A DNA stretch of 64,000 nt from Clavelina lepadiformis. Taxonomy: Eukaryota; Chordata; Ascidiacea; Aplousobranchia; Clavelinidae. Below, piece by piece: positions 31,331 to 44,670 of this stretch. The notes below the pieces were generated by a model that made no database searches, was not told where the DNA came from, and worked only from the letters and a program-made list of their open reading frames with translations. Position 1 is the first letter of the stretch. Each line of letters starts with the position of its first letter. The translations under genes and the position numbers were made by a program. The DNA lies in NCBI RefSeq assembly GCF_947623445.1, contig NC_135240.1, positions 27,962,001 through 28,026,000 of the forward strand, read 5' to 3'.

Positions 31331-34310
31331 GAATGCTTATAAATGTGGTTTTTGCTTTAAATTACTTTTACATAGTATTACTATTTGCGACACTGGAGGC
31401 GACGACAGCAGTGTTCTTGTTGTGAAAAGTTGTTTGGATTGAAGTCGTCTTTGTCAAAGCACAGGGAAGTTTACAATTCAGGATCTCCAGAGAAATGATG
31501 ACATTTTAAAAAGCTATTTGGACATAAATCTACTTTTAAAAATCATTTACATTTTATTCTTAAAGATTCTGTCGTTTAATGATTCATGTTTTGAAATCAT
31601 TTTTGCTACAACATTTTGAGATTGTTTTCTTAATGCAAAGACATAGATATTTAATGCTTCAGTCGCATACATCTTGTAACAATATTTTTAGTTTTAGATT
31701 TGTTTACTCTTTCATGTTTAAGTGATTGAGTATTATTTAAAAACTGGAACTTCATTCGGCAAAGCTAGAGATTTTCAAGATCACTGTTTATTTTTCATTT
31801 ACTGCTGGCAACTTTATGGTTTACTATAGAATGTCTTCTTACAGAAACAAAGAAAATTTTCACCGTGCATAGACCAATGCGAATTTGAAATGATGACACT
31901 TTCAAATAATATACTTATACAAATACACTTGACATAAATATACTTTTAAATTTCCCCGTTATTCTTACAGAATCTGTTCTTCAGCGAATCGTTGTTTTTA
32001 CACCATTTTTGCTGCAACATTTCAAGATTGTTTTGAAATTTATTGGTGCATAAATGCCGTAAATTGAACAAGAATCAATAAGCTATTTGCACCCAACCCC
32101 ACACTCTCACAACTACTTCTGCTATGGACCGACTTTCAAAGTTTACTTTGGACTTTATGTGAAACATTCGATTACCGTGTTAGTTGGATCTACATCTAGA
32201 GTTTAAATCAGCAAAGCTAGAGATGAATTTGTTAAAAACTTCATTATAACTTATTTTTCAAATCATTTTTGCGAAATCACAAATTGCATAGTCATATGGA
32301 AGTCTATATTGGACAGCGCCTTTATTAATGTAATGTTTCTTTCAAATAGATATGTTACACACTGGAGAGCGCAATTAATCAAATTTTTAGTTTAGGTGTG
32401 AATCAGATCTACTATAAGTGTAGATGTGGTAATGTTTTGGTATTTGTTAACATTTATTGTTACAGTAACATTAAGATTAATACTGACACCTCATAAAGCT
32501 AGTTTGTTGATTTGCCATTTATGCCAATGATTGTTATGTTTTGCGCCATAAAGATCTTGTTTCATTTTTAAACATTTGCGAATGTCATGTTACGAACTAT
32601 GAACCAATTTAATATGTTTTTCTCATTTTGTTTTGATTTTTGCATATTTCAATGTCTTTGAATTGACGTATTAATTTTTCCAGTTTATTTATATTTCTGT
32701 ATTCACATCATATGCAGTTTCCATTTCACATTCATTTTCTTAGCAAATAGGTCATAAGCATAAATCGCACCACATTCAACTATGAAGTGTCAACCCGAGC
32801 AATGAGTGATCTGATATCACAAGAAATTTGCTTTGCCCCAAAGAAAAATAAGAATAAAAAATTTTCAATGTTGATAAAATCAACCACAATATTTTATGCA
32901 TTATATAAATTCTTCTTCAAAGGGAGCAAAGCTATAGGCATATAGTTGCAGTCAATTCAACAAGATACAAAAATAATTTGCACACATCCCAAAGCTCTTG
33001 CAACTACTTTTAAAACTGATTGACTGTGAAACTTTACCTTGGAATTTATGTGATGTTTTCAGTTTACGCCTTAACTCTGTTTTAAATGTAGATGATACGA
33101 TCATAAAACTTTTCTTTGTGAACCGTTTAAAAGATATTTTTGGTGTTTGTTTACAAACAGAGTTATTGTAATGTTAGTATTGTAACTGCTTTCCCATCAG
33201 CACTGCTGTTTTGCTGCACATAGCAACGCTAGCACATGTTGTTCTCATTTTGTTGAATGCATCATTTCTAAATACTTGTATTTTTTGCAATTTCTTTGTG
33301 TCCTCTTCATTTTACAGTTTTGCGCATTCATTTTCTCTCTCCAGCAAATAGGTTACAAATATAAACAATGTCATATATAATTGCAGAATGTCATTCATGT
33401 GGTATCCATCCAACACTACATTATGTTGAGATTGTTTTTAAAACAATGACCAGTGGTGGTCAAAGTAATCACATAAGTTACTTAAGTAGAAGTACTGTTA
33501 TCCCTGAAAAAATGTAAGTCACTATAAGTGCAAGTATTATGGTTTGAAAGCTGCTCTCAAGTATGAAGTAGAACCTTTTGAACTACTGAAATAACAAGTA
33601 GTATGAGAAGTATTTATTGATATGAAATGAGGTTATGAAAGTACAAATTACCAAGAGCTTTCTAAAATCAATACAGCTGCAGGGAAATACATTAATGTAT
33701 AAAGCTAGTTAGTTGCAGATAGGCTAAAACTTTGTCCTTTGTCAGAGTATTTTCATGAAAATCAAGTTGCAGACACTTCATAGATATGTGAATGCTAATG
33801 AAATTTACTTTCAAACTACAACACTGATAATTTCCTACTTATAAAATATAAGCCAAATTTCTTACTATTTTTTCGTTAACAATTTATTGGCAAAACCATT
33901 TTCAAAAAGCTATGCTTGGAGCTGATAATGTGACGTAACATAGTTGGATGGTCTTCAAGCACATATGGTATCAATGAAAAGTTGCTGTCGGAAAACTCAT
34001 TTTGACGAATGTAGTGAGCGCGTTGGTCAGACTTTCTTAATATTTTTGCAGTAACACATGATTGACTAATAATTATAAGTGGGGTTTTTAATTAAATAGG
34101 AGTTATCTTTATGTGCACTGTGTGACCTTGCTACCTACAAGAGCACTTTCATTCTCAACTATTTGGTATAATAGCACTGGTACGGTAGTGCAAAAGAATG
34201 ATGTCGTAAATTGACTAGAAGAAGATATTGGTAAACAGTCTTTCCATTAACAAATACATAATTTATTTTAGATTGATTTTAGGATACGAATTTGTCATCA
34301 CATATAACCG
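31331..34310. repeat. Block P, copy 1 (about 3 kb)
   Basis: Matches 56480-59480 along its whole length and 1-1004 in its last third. It follows a B-type gene in both complete copies. It contains one very decayed finger at 32265-32375 (SFLRNHKLHSHMEVYIGQR-like), a trace of an A-type start near 32783 (ATGAAGTGTCAACCC, soon stopped), and otherwise AT-rich DNA without genes. Confidence 0.85.
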
Positions 34311-34689
34311 AACTTTTATAAATTGTGATGTAATAACATCCTCAATTTCTGTCATAATTAGATGAGAAATCTGTATTTTTGGCATTTATTTATGGCAATA
34401 ATCGATGCGTAACCACTAACCACTGCATAATAGTAAAAAATTATCCTCCACTATACACAATGACAATTACTCTTTCATTTAAGGTCGATTGATTGCTAAA
34501 GCGCATTGCACCTCAAGATGGAACTCTGTTTCTTTAATGCTCTCCTTCAGTGTATATATGTACCGTTGCATGCTATGATTAGAGAGTTGGAAAATGAGAG
34601 CGTGTATGAATGCTGGGGAAGGAAATAGATCGTAATTGTTCTGAGATCCATCTCCTCAAGTGTTTGTGTAATGTAAAGAGAAGTACTTT

Positions 34690-35800
34690 AACATGCCGTC
34701 AAAACATGTTCTAATTGTTCAACTTCTAATTGTTCTTAAAAGTCAGATTACAATAAATAAGATAATTGCGGTAAACACTAACCAGAGTGTAAATGTCAGT
34801 TTCTCTTCAATTTTAGCCCCATGGTGTGGTTTTCGTAAGGACAAAGCTTGGACTAACTTTTCATAGCATGCCGTCAAAACACATGTTTCACATTTTGTAA
34901 TAGTGGCGCATTATCCACACCAAATGTTTTTACCCAAAACCCAATTTTAGCTACTTTCACGGCAATTTCTAGCCTAAGTTTGCACGCGACCTAGGACGTT
35001 AGGACATTCATGCACTCCAACTGGTAGGGTAATTCCCAGACTTGAAAACAAGAACAATCATACAGCTCTCTGATTGGTCTAGCCTGGTATTTAAATGCCT
35101 TCGTCAACAGAATCATAGAAATCTTAATTTTACCCTGTTTGACGGGACGCCGCATCCAATACAGCTTCGTGTGTAATACACTAAGATACGAAGCACTTGT
35201 CACGCAGAATTAAATAGTGCCTCTGAAACTCATTGTAAGACTCTCTTCGACAACAATGTTAAAGTATTTTAGAACAACCCTAATCAGCGATTTGCCCAAG
35301 ATGTTTGTTCCTTGTTTAAGGCATTGAATGTTTTCATCGCCGCCACCGTTACAATGTTGGCGAAATAGCAGAGAGATCGTCTGCGTAGTGTTGCTTTAGC
35401 CCAAAAGCTGCTTTCATACCTGTCCAAGTTTTATGATATAGATTTTGTATTACTGTAATTGCAATTTAAAATATTCGTTACAGTAAGTTCTGTACAAAAT
35501 CTATGGATTACTTCGCTTAGCGAAATGGTAAAAGTAATGGCGGACAAGGAAAGCATATTCGGATATAAGGATAAGGAAACTATATACGCAAGTATATTAA
35601 TCAAGCGTAAATTTTCTGATTTAAGATTTACCTTCACTGCATGTTTTGTTTTCTTGTTCGCAAGTTAAGTTTTTAACTTGCAAGTTTCTCTAAAACCGAC
35701 GGTAATCTGCAAGGTTTTTGAGCGGAAAAAACAGAGACATGCGATATATTTACGTCACAATGTCCTGAACAAATGCGGCACGACACCGGTTTTGTAGCTG
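34690..35800. repeat. Block Z, copy 1
   Basis: Recurs at 48170-49310 over its full length and at 40696-41527 for its right part. Contains the short palindrome TTCGCTTAGCGAA near 35514. ORFs in it are short and broken in the other copies, so no gene is called. The 380 bases before it (34311-34689) are AT-rich and show nothing I can name. Confidence 0.8.
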
Positions 35801-36491
35801 ACGTCAAACAATCGATGCAACTATATTACCAGAAGCTATTAGATCTATGATCGCATTCTGAGTACATTCATGGACGGGACGAGTTTTAATCAATTTACAA
35901 TTATGAAAGATATGACAACACTCAGAAACATTTGTGACGTAAACATGAAAATTAACCGTTGAGAATTGCTTAAGTGTTGATGACTGCGCACTTATGTAGG
36001 GGCTCTTTGAATCTTTCCTAGTTTTAGCTATGTGCTTACACATTCTGTTCGCTGAAAAATGTTATTTGACGCAAGTCTCTCTGTTTCTTGTTTGTAGTGA
36101 AGTGCGTTGAAAAAGACCTCAGTCTCATAGCAATTGTAGGCCTAGTGTGCAATATAACAACTTATGTAGCACAAAAACAACCTTCACTTTATATTAGGTT
36201 TGTCAAAAGCATATAAAAAGCATGCAGTGCCCTTTGCTTACCGGTGCTTCAGCTCATGCAAAGGATAACCGCGGTACTTGCCGGTGCTTTCAGCTCGTTA
36301 CCATGAAACATCGTTCACACTGCACATACATAAATACGTATGCTTGTGCGATAAAAGCAGTTGTCAACGTTATTAACTTCTAAAGACATTTCAAAATCTT
36401 GCTGCTTAACAAACTCAACATTAAACACCAACCCGATGCTTATACAATACATATTAATACCGATGTAGTGCCAATTTTGTAGTGCCAATTA
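35801..36491. other. Single-copy gap
   Basis: I see no gene. A pair of imperfect direct repeats of the type TTACCGGTGCTTCAGCTCAT occurs near 36239 and 36278. A minus-strand frame of 79 codons (35804-36043) has no recognisable domain. Confidence 0.4.
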
Positions 36492-37119
36492 ATTGCGACA
36501 AACCGCACTCGTGACGAATCCGGGACAAATACGTGGCGCATGTGAAGGCTCCGGGCACACTTGTGCCACATTAGTGGCTCAATTTTCTGCCCCATTGGCA
36601 CTAAATCGTGTACACAAACTCACAGTCTACAACCGTGGTTGATCTAGTGGACAGTTTTAAATCCGGGCAATATCTTAAATATACACAAAAAAGCAAAACA
36701 ATAAACCTGCAACAATCGGAAACTGCACAAAAGGCTAGCTCGGTAACGGGGACTCTAACAATGAGGAATCCTAGCCTGGTTTAAGTCATGCAAAGGTTTT
36801 CTCAGTCCGAGAATAAACATCAATTACACATTATAGTTAATAGCGGCACAGTACCATACAAATATAACACACCAACATACATAGGCCTACCAATGTTTCT
36901 GGTTTACAATTGACATACTTCATTTCAGGATTCCCCCAATTTGATACTTAAATATCTTATCATAGAAATCTACAAAGATTATGGTGGCTGAACTGTGTTA
37001 ACCCAGTGAAAAGTAAAATAGAAAAGCAGAATATAAGGTGACATTCTTTAAGGTTAACTTTTATTTTTAGAATTTTTACTACCCATAAAACTCTGAAAAT
37101 TTTCATCATTCATAGAAAT

Positions 37120-37490
37120 TGTAATGAAAGTGGTATATTGTACCTTTGCTTGTAAGGTTTACCCACTTACACTACAAAGTCTGTTTCCTTGTGTATATCT
37201 TAACAGTGAACTTTGATAGACTTCAGCAGTAATGACACAGGAATGACTACTGTATAATCTGATTATATTTGAAGCTTCTTTGAACGAATACATCAAGATA
37301 GAACATTATAACAGCAACAGCACAGAGACATGTTGCGGCGTTGAACGTACGACTGAAAAGAGACTGAGTAAAACAAAATGCACGCACAAGGGAACAATCG
37401 ATTACGTCACGTTATGCTTCACTGATTCCATAGATGAGAATTCTATGTAGTAAACAATTTTATATTACATTAAGTGATATATTTATCACA
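37120..37490 (-). repeat. LTR (distal in minus orientation)
   Basis: 371 bp, TGTAATGAAAG at the left edge and TTTATCACA at the right. It differs from its partner at 37131 and 37135 (G and A here versus G-rich GGGGTG in the other). Confidence 0.88.
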
Positions 37491-38626
37491 TAACCTCCTC
37501 CTAGAAATTGTTTTAAAATGAAATTTTAAAGCAATTTCGAAACAAAATAGAAATAAAGTCCCGATAAGCCATAATTAACACAAAGTAATAATAACAAAGT
37601 CAATATAACACGTTAAATGTATATCAAATAACAATAAACGTTGAAACATAGTTACAATACAATTCATATTGGCAATATATTCGCAAAAAGACAGTAATAT
37701 GTTTTCTGTAACACATAAGGCAAAATTAGTATACAAAACAAACAATGATGACAGCACAGGATGTCATGTGACACATCACGCGTATGCTAGCTGCGGTTTC
37801 TTGCGCAGGATAGCAAAATGAGGAAACGGCTGCAATTGTTTCATCTCACATGTCGTGACGCCGATTTCCGTAAACAAAACTCTATACATTATTCCTTCCG
37901 TATAGTTTAAACTCGTCTTTTCATCACAAGACCATTTAATAATATTCCAGCATCTGGTTTTACCAGTATAGCTGTGTGAATATTTCACTTGGAAATACGC
38001 GTATTACAAAATATATATAAAATTAGTCAAATACGTTTTGTAATTGACATTCAACATAGTGTATCGGTGTTAGCCTTGGGCATTTGTTTAACCTTCGAAA
38101 ACAACCGCTATGTTATAAAGCAGAACAAAATAACACAAAGAAAAATTTCTCTCCGGCATGGTTGAACCGTTAGAGAGTATGGCAATTAAGCCACCATCAA
38201 TTAAGGTAAACTACACAATAACGCTATAATATATACTACATAGAAAAAAAAACAAACAAAAAATCATTACTGAACGTCCAAATACCGACAAAGTGTTTTC
38301 ACTGGAGTGCTTTGTTCGTCGGTCATTCTTGCATTCGAAGTTGGTCGAAGTCCAGGCGATTCTTCGTCACCGTCGTTGTAGTTGATTTGTTCGAATATCA
38401 TATTGTCGAGATGTCTGTCGGCTAGATCCAATGAGTGTTGTATGGGTTGTGGATGAGACATATCTTCTAGTCTGAGATCACTAGACTTCTCTCAACCTCA
38501 AATTTAATTGTTCATAGGTTGTTCCCCAAAGAAAAGCGTAGTTCTCAGCGATTTCGGCTCCACCACACTTGTAATGGAAATGTCCTTTTTTTATCGTCAA
38601 TTCGTCCTCACTCGGCTGCATCAGTT

Positions 38627-38997
38627 TGTAATGAAAGGGGTGTATTGTACCTTTGCTTGTAAGGTTTACCCACTTACACTACAAAGTCTGTTTCCTTGTG
38701 TATATCTTAACAGTGAACTTTGATAGACTTCAGCAGTAATGACACAGGAATGACTACTGTATAATCTGATTATATTTGAAGCTTCTTTGAACGAATACAT
38801 CAAGATAGAACATTATAACAGCAACAGCACAGAGACATGTTGCGGCGTTGAACGTACGACTGAAAAGAGACTGAGTAAAACAAAATGCACGCACAAGGGA
38901 ACAATCGATTACGTCACGTTATGCTTCACTGATTCCATAGATGAGAATTCTATGTAGTAAACAATTTTATATTACATTAAGTGATATATTTATCACA
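38627..38997 (-). repeat. LTR (proximal in minus orientation)
   Basis: Partner of 37120-37490. High identity between the two implies a recent insertion or recent gene conversion. Confidence 0.88.
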
Positions 38998-39529
38998 AAA
39001 TCTAATATGATTGAGTGTATTTGTAACATTTGTAATTATTTATTAGCGGCGGCGCAGTCCCGCCAGTCCGGCTTAATGGTAAAAAGTACTACACGGCAAG
39101 ATCGTAGCAAAGCGGGTAGCCCCAAAATATACAGGTTCGCTTAGACTGGAAAACTGATTTGCAAATTATTTGAAACTGTAGATTTAGTTAGGCCTAAGTG
39201 ATCATGATTCTATAATCTTATTAATCTATACACTGTTCTAAACATAAGTTTTAAAACTAGCTGCAAGTATACCTAGGCCTAAAGCACAAATTTTCAAGAT
39301 CACTGTTTATTTTTCATTTACTGCTGTCAACTTTATGGTTTACTATAGAATGTCTTCTTACAAAAACAAAGAACATTTACACCGTGCATAGACCAATGCC
39401 AATTTTAAAAAAGGTGCAATTTTCCGAGCAAGGTTAACAATTCTATGGCAATTTTTTAAAGTGACAGAAACAAACATTCCTGTAACTCAGTTTGTGATAA
39501 AATATCCTAACCCGAAAGCAAACTCATTT

Positions 39530-39940
39530 ATGGACCCACATGGATATGTGGCCACATCAATGCCAGATTTGTTCAAAACATTTCACAAAATGGCAATTTG
39601 AAAACTCATATGAAAATTCACCCAGGAGAGCGTCCATATCAATGTGGTGCTGCAAATCATTTTCCCGAAACAGCAGTTTGGGAATTCACATGAAATTACA
39701 CTTTAGATAGTGTCCTTACCGATGCTATGTGTGCTGCAAATCATTTTCAGAAAATAGCAATTGGCTGTGTCATATGAAAGGTCACACTGTTTAGAGTATA
39801 CTTGCGATGTTTGCTACAATTCATTTACACAAAGCGGTTATTTGTAGTGTCATATGGCAATTCACAACATTAGGCGACCATATCTGTCCCCTAATTGTGA
39901 GAAATCGTTTAAGTTGAAGGCACAATTGTTTTGAATTTTT
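39530..39940 (+). pseudogene. Decayed C2H2 zinc-finger array (third paralogue)
   Basis: Pieces such as CYVCCKSFSENSNWLCHMKG near 39725-39785 remain. Stops and frame changes are partly shared with the other two relics and partly private. No product expected. Confidence 0.75.
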
Positions 39941-40695
39941 TTTTCTCATTTTATTTATTTTATTTGAAAGTTCACAACAAAGCATGACCTCAGAAATAAT
40001 GACACTTGGACAAGCTGTTTTTGACATAAATCTACTCTTAAAAATAATTTCCCTGTTATTCTTACAGAATCTGTTCTTCAGCAAATCGTGGTTTTTACAC
40101 CATTTTTGCTGCAACATTTCAAGATTGTTTTCAAATTTTCGTGCATAAATGCCGTAATTGGATAAGGTTAAGAAAATATTTGCACCCAATCCCACACTCC
40201 CATAACTACTTCTACTATTGACCGACTTTCAAACTTTACTTTGGACTTTATGTGAAGTTTTCAGTTAACATATTAATTTGATCTGTTATAAATAGAGATG
40301 TTATAATTATAAAATTAATCTTTAACTTAAATTTTATCTTAACAGGTATTTGATATTACCTACAATTTTTACAGTGTTGCATGTTCATTTACTTTCCCCA
40401 GCAAAAAGGTTACAGATATAAACAATGTCATGTATAATCATGGAATGTCATTGACGTTGTATCCATCCAACACAACATTAACCACCATTTTCTGTTTTGT
40501 TTAGCTAGCCACTTCATAGATTACTATGAACTGTCATCCAAGTTATAAGTATGTTGAGATTATTTTGCAACAAATCAGTGATATGATGTGATAAATGGAA
40601 TTTATCACAATGCAAGAAAACATGAAAAACATGTATTCAAAACTTATTGCTTGCCAAGAAGAATCGATGCAGGACTAGAAGGTGTCTTACTTTGA

Positions 40696-41527
40696 GTTAG
40701 GTTATTCATGCACTCCAACCGGTAGGGTAATTCCCAGGCTTACAAAACAAAAACAACCATACAGCTCTCTGATTGGTCTAGTCTGGTGTTTAAATGTTTT
40801 CCTCAACAGAATCATAGAAATCTTAATTTTACCCTGTTTGACGGGATGCCGCATCCAATATAGCTTCGTATGTAATATATATACTAAAAGATACGAAGCA
40901 CTTGCCATGCAAAATTAAGTAGCGCCTCTGAAACTCATTGTAAGACGCTCTTCGACAACAATGTTAAAATATTTTAGAATAAGTTTAACCAAAGATTTAC
41001 CCAAGATGTTTACTCCTTGTCTAAGGCATTGAAAGTTTTCATGACCGCCACCGGCACAATGTTGGCGAAATAGCTGAGAGATCGTCTGCGTAGCGTTGCT
41101 TTAGTCCAAGAGCAGCTTTCATACCTGTCCAAGTTTTATGATATAGATTTTGCATTAATGTAATCGCAATTTGACATATTTGTTAAAGTAAGTTCTGTAG
41201 AAAATCTATGCATTACTTCACTTAGCGAAATGGTAAAAGTAATGGCAAAGTAAGTAAAGTGGCAAAGTAAAAGTAAGGAAAACAAATTCAGATAGTCGGA
41301 TACAGTATAAGGAAACTATATATTCGGTTACAGTATAAGGAAACTATATATTCGGATGCAGTATAAGGAAACTATGAGGAAACTTAATCAAGCGTAAATT
41401 TTCTGATTTAAGATTTACTTTCCCTGCATGTTTTGTTTTCTTGTTTGCAAGTTAATTTTTTCACCTTGAAAGTTTTCTCTCAAACTGACGGTAATCTCCA
41501 AGGTTTTTGAACGGAAAACGCAGAGGC
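40696..41527. repeat. Block Z, partial copy 2, with 28-bp tandem repeat
   Basis: Matches 34998-35760 and 48481-49240. Inside it, about 41290-41385 holds roughly three units of a 28-bp repeat containing CAGTATAAGGAAACTATATA; block Z copy 3 has about two units at 49030-49095. No gene seen. Confidence 0.75.
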
Positions 41528-43100
41528 AATTAGATTACCTGGTTTAGTGGCTGCATAAAAAGTAAGTTTTCTCTCCCATGTGCATACGGGGTTAGTTGGA
41601 AAATTTTGAATGGGGTTAGTTGGAATATGTAAAATCATATGAGTAAAAATTTCTTTTATTAATGCTTGATGGAATTCATATTTTTTACTTATACAACCTC
41701 GTACAGTTAAGTTGGAACTTGTTATTTGATACAGAACGATAAATAAGCCTGCCTATCTACACTTTTTAATTGAAAGTATTCGCCAGTATTAACGCAAAAC
41801 TCAACGTGGATCTACGCGGATCAACGAAACGCTGTCAGCAGAAATTTGTCTTCCCTAATGACTTGTCGGGCTACAATCCACAATAAATTGATTGACATTC
41901 AAAGAACAGACACTTTTGAATAGCCTACTGTATATAACAAATTGATATATTTTCCAACTAACCCCGTGTATAGTTTTCCAACAAACCCCGGCTTCGGGGT
42001 TAGTTAAAAAATGTGACTGATGTCTGAAAAAATAAAGTTTGTGCGTAAACCTGTAACAATTTCTGGTCAGTTTTTGTAATAAGTTGTTGATCAGCGTAGT
42101 CATTATGCCAGACTAGATAAATGTTTCGAGGATCATTCTGAATTTTGGTGGCTTAAATTTTCCTAAAATTTGATCCAACTAACCCTGGTCTCCCCTATGT
42201 GATGTCTATAAAATGGATAATGATTTACAGTACTAGCGAGCAAAGGGCTTTAAGCAAATTGTAAATTGGAGTAGTTCTGTATAGGCCTAATTCTATGGAA
42301 GTTTTTCGAAAGGCCGAGGTGTTTGCACTGCGCTATCACTGACTGTTTTTGTAAATATTTGTATTTTAGCGGTATCGATGAATAAGCTTGCCTTGGCTAA
42401 TTGCCTACCGGTGCCGTATAACATCAAAATCGTTTTGCATGGCGAAGCATTTCGGCAGGACCAGCAGTCTTGAACTTTCTTTGACCTGTTTCTAATCTTT
42501 GCGCAATGCGATATCAAAAGCTGATAGTGATAGCACGATTGAGTTGTAGCAGCATGTTTTCGATAGATTTCCGCACTCAACCGATGTACTGTACGTATTT
42601 TTTGCGACCACGGAAGCGTTGTTTGTTACTGTTTATGAACAATTTATTTTTTCGTTTCTAAAACGCTAAATACACAGCTAAATTTTATACAAAGCGCAAT
42701 GCTGTACAGTACTGTACTTTTGAATCAATAAAGACCGCAGCGTTATTATGCGTAGATAATCGGCTATTGTTTCGTCAACTAACTACATATATACTGTATT
42801 AGTACAACCGTGAATCATTTTCGCTTAACTGTTAATAATCCTGTTTATCGGATTTTATTGCTATTGATTTAGCACATTTGTTCCAAAACTTTTGTGTCGG
42901 AGTAAGACAGCGGGGTGTCTGGATTAATAGGGGTAAAATGCATAGGAAGAAATCCGTTCCCGGCAGTTTTGTGTCGGATAGCGAGAATTCCGATTCATCG
43001 GGTTCCGGATTAATGAGGTCTCACTGTAATAATAACGGTAATAACAAATTCACAAGCACAATATTTTTCAAAATCAGTCTTTTGTTTGATTTGCTAATCT
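41528..43100. other. AT-rich remnant DNA of the transposon complex, copy A
   Basis: Contains the right half of the GGGGAGACC inverted-repeat element (ends at about 42197) and the body and right end of the pogo-like element (right end GAGGTCTCACTG at about 43018-43029). Relative to copy B, about 1.2 kb are missing at 42425-42437, including the left pogo-like end. Several copies of GGGGTTAGTTGGA occur at 41588-42000. No gene. Confidence 0.6.
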
Positions 43101-43490
43101 CTAAACAATTGGACGATATGTTGTTAAAGCTGTGCGAATTACTTCTTCCAGGTGTTCATTTGTTGAGGTTACACGCTGTTTTGATTTAATAAACTTAATT
43201 ACAGAGAATAAAGATTCACAGCAATACGTTGTGCTAAATACAGAAATGAGTCTTGAACTGATTTTTTTAAGTTTTGGGTTTTTACTCTCTGGAACCTGTC
43301 GCCAGAACTCAACCATAGAGTGGCATTGGCTGAAACTTCTTAGAGCCATATCTTCTTGCATTTCAATCAGTTCCATTTCAATAGCAGATGTGTTTGTGAC
43401 AAATAGTTGGCGAACTAGATGGCCATCACTGACGACATTAACACTGAATGGATTTACAAGGAATGCCAAGCATGGTATTAGCTCCTGCAA
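43101..43490 (-). pseudogene. hAT transposase, C-terminal part
   Basis: A 129-residue frame ending in a hAT dimerisation domain: FLVNPFSVNVVSDG, ELIEMQEDMALRSFSQ, FWRQVPESKNPKLKK, then the hallmark YCCESLFSVIKFIKSKQR and NEHLEEVIRTALTTY. This is the group related to GTF2IRD2-like and ZBED-like domesticated transposases. The upstream part of the gene lies beyond a nested insertion at 44671-45234, and the central region, with part of the catalytic core, is missing, so it is non-functional. Confidence 0.85.
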
Positions 43491-43494
43491 ATCA

Positions 43495-44640
43495 CGCGAT
43501 ATTTAATCACACATTTACAGTATCAAAAACTGCATGTCTACACACGAAAAACAAATATAAACCTGAAAAGAAATTGTTAAAATGATTAAACATTGTCAGC
43601 GCAGATTAAATTGATAAAATGTAAAATTAATTATGTTGTTATTGATTTTGATTACATAAATTCTTATGTACTTGACATTTCTTAGCTGTAACATTAATTC
43701 AGGTTAATTTGTATACAATGCTGCCCTTGTCACAAATAGTTTCTCTGACTAATAATTAAGTGATATTCCACTTTATAACTGGCACCCAATTTTGTTCAAC
43801 TCTTCTCAAAGAGAATTGAGGTCTCTGTTTATCAACTCTTAATTCTTGGACTTGTGCTACAAGCGATCGATCCACTATACTTTTACAACATACATAGATT
43901 TATTTTCCCATTTTTTTACGATATTTCGATATTTTCACAATATTTCATGTAAACCGAACGGTTTGGTGACACTTAATCACGCGACGCTTAATCACTAAGA
44001 CATTTAATCACGCGACACATAATCACTAGGACATTTAATCACGCGACACCTAATCACTAGGACATTTAATCACACATTTACAGTATCGGCTACCGTACAC
44101 ACTAGGTAACAATGTCATGCATGGGAAATGTAAGCAATTGCACAAAGACAAACTAAAATCTCGCTTGACAAATAACGGTCAACTGTGTTTTGCACGCGCA
44201 GTTTCAGTGCATTATACCGCATTGGAATAGAAGGTTGAGTACCAGCAATTCCTTGCAGAAACGTTGCACGTTGCATTTGAATATCTTTTTCAATTCCCTG
44301 TATGAAAGTCCACAATGTCGGGTCGTGGCATTGAAAAAGCACTTGGAGACCAAAATGCCAACCTTCGACTGGATTTGTGGTTCTTGCAATGCAACCTGTC
44401 CCGACTTCGTAATGATTCCAACTTTCGATTGGAAAGATGGCAATGTACACTCGACCTTTGGCCCGTGACTAGTAAAAGGTTGCTGACCCCTGATATAGAC
44501 AAAGGCGCTGTCCAAGTGCTGTCGCGTCAAAGTGATTATGTGTCGCCTGATTAAGTGTCCAAGTCCCGTGATTAAATGTCCAAGTGATTATGTGTCGGTG
44601 ATTAAGTGCTTGCATGATTAAGTGTCGGTACACCATACAA
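43495..44640 (-). mobile_element. MULE-like element nested in the hAT gene
   Basis: Interrupts the hAT gene. It is bounded by clusters of an ACTTAATCAC/GCGACAC motif: several forward copies at 43966-44085 and several inverted copies at 44521-44631. Between them, a minus-strand frame (44115-44450, 111 residues) has FPIESWNHYEV, then TTNPVEGWHFGLQ and LWTFIQGIEKDIQ, typical of the C-terminal end of MULE-type transposases in invertebrates. Only this end is present. At 44450-44500 a hAT-like terminus (GGTTGCTGACCCCTG) is fused to it. Exact ends and target duplication could not be fixed. Confidence 0.6.
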
Positions 44641-44670
44641 AGAGACATCACTTGGGGCATCTTCCAACTC

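Larger units (their letters stand above)
37120..38997 (-). mobile_element. Short LTR retroelement, non-autonomous, 1,878 bp
   Basis: Two 371-bp direct repeats (37120-37490 and 38627-38997) start with TG and end with CA and differ at only two positions noticed. The element is flanked by AAAT on both sides (37116-37119, 38998-39001), and paralogous block Q copies show the empty site. Read on the minus strand, a purine-rich tract (AGGAGGAGGTTA) abuts the distal LTR and a TATAAAA-like motif lies in the LTR, so it probably points left. The 1,136-bp interior has no gag or pol; a 64-residue frame at 38267-38461 is unrecognised. It would need enzymes from another element. Confidence 0.88.
36492..40695. 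repeat. Block Q, partial third copy
   Basis: Aligns with block Q from about 2750 to 5035. It is split at an AAAT site by the LTR element at 37120-38997, contains the decayed fingers at 39530-39940 and a decayed leader at about 40515-40695, and stops abruptly at 40696, where block Z sequence begins inside the leader. Confidence 0.8.

Noticed and set aside
37122..38997. CRISPR-like or satellite reading of the direct repeats
   Set aside because: Only two 371-bp copies with TG..CA ends and a target duplication, which is an LTR element. No short-repeat array anywhere in the window.
42878..43189. 103-codon plus-strand frame, also at 52201-52512
   Set aside because: It spans the end of the pogo-like element and the antisense of the hAT gene; no coding evidence.
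44190..44554. Several overlapping plus- and minus-strand frames in the MULE-like element
   Set aside because: Only the minus frame with the VEGWHF motif has family support; the others are shadows.
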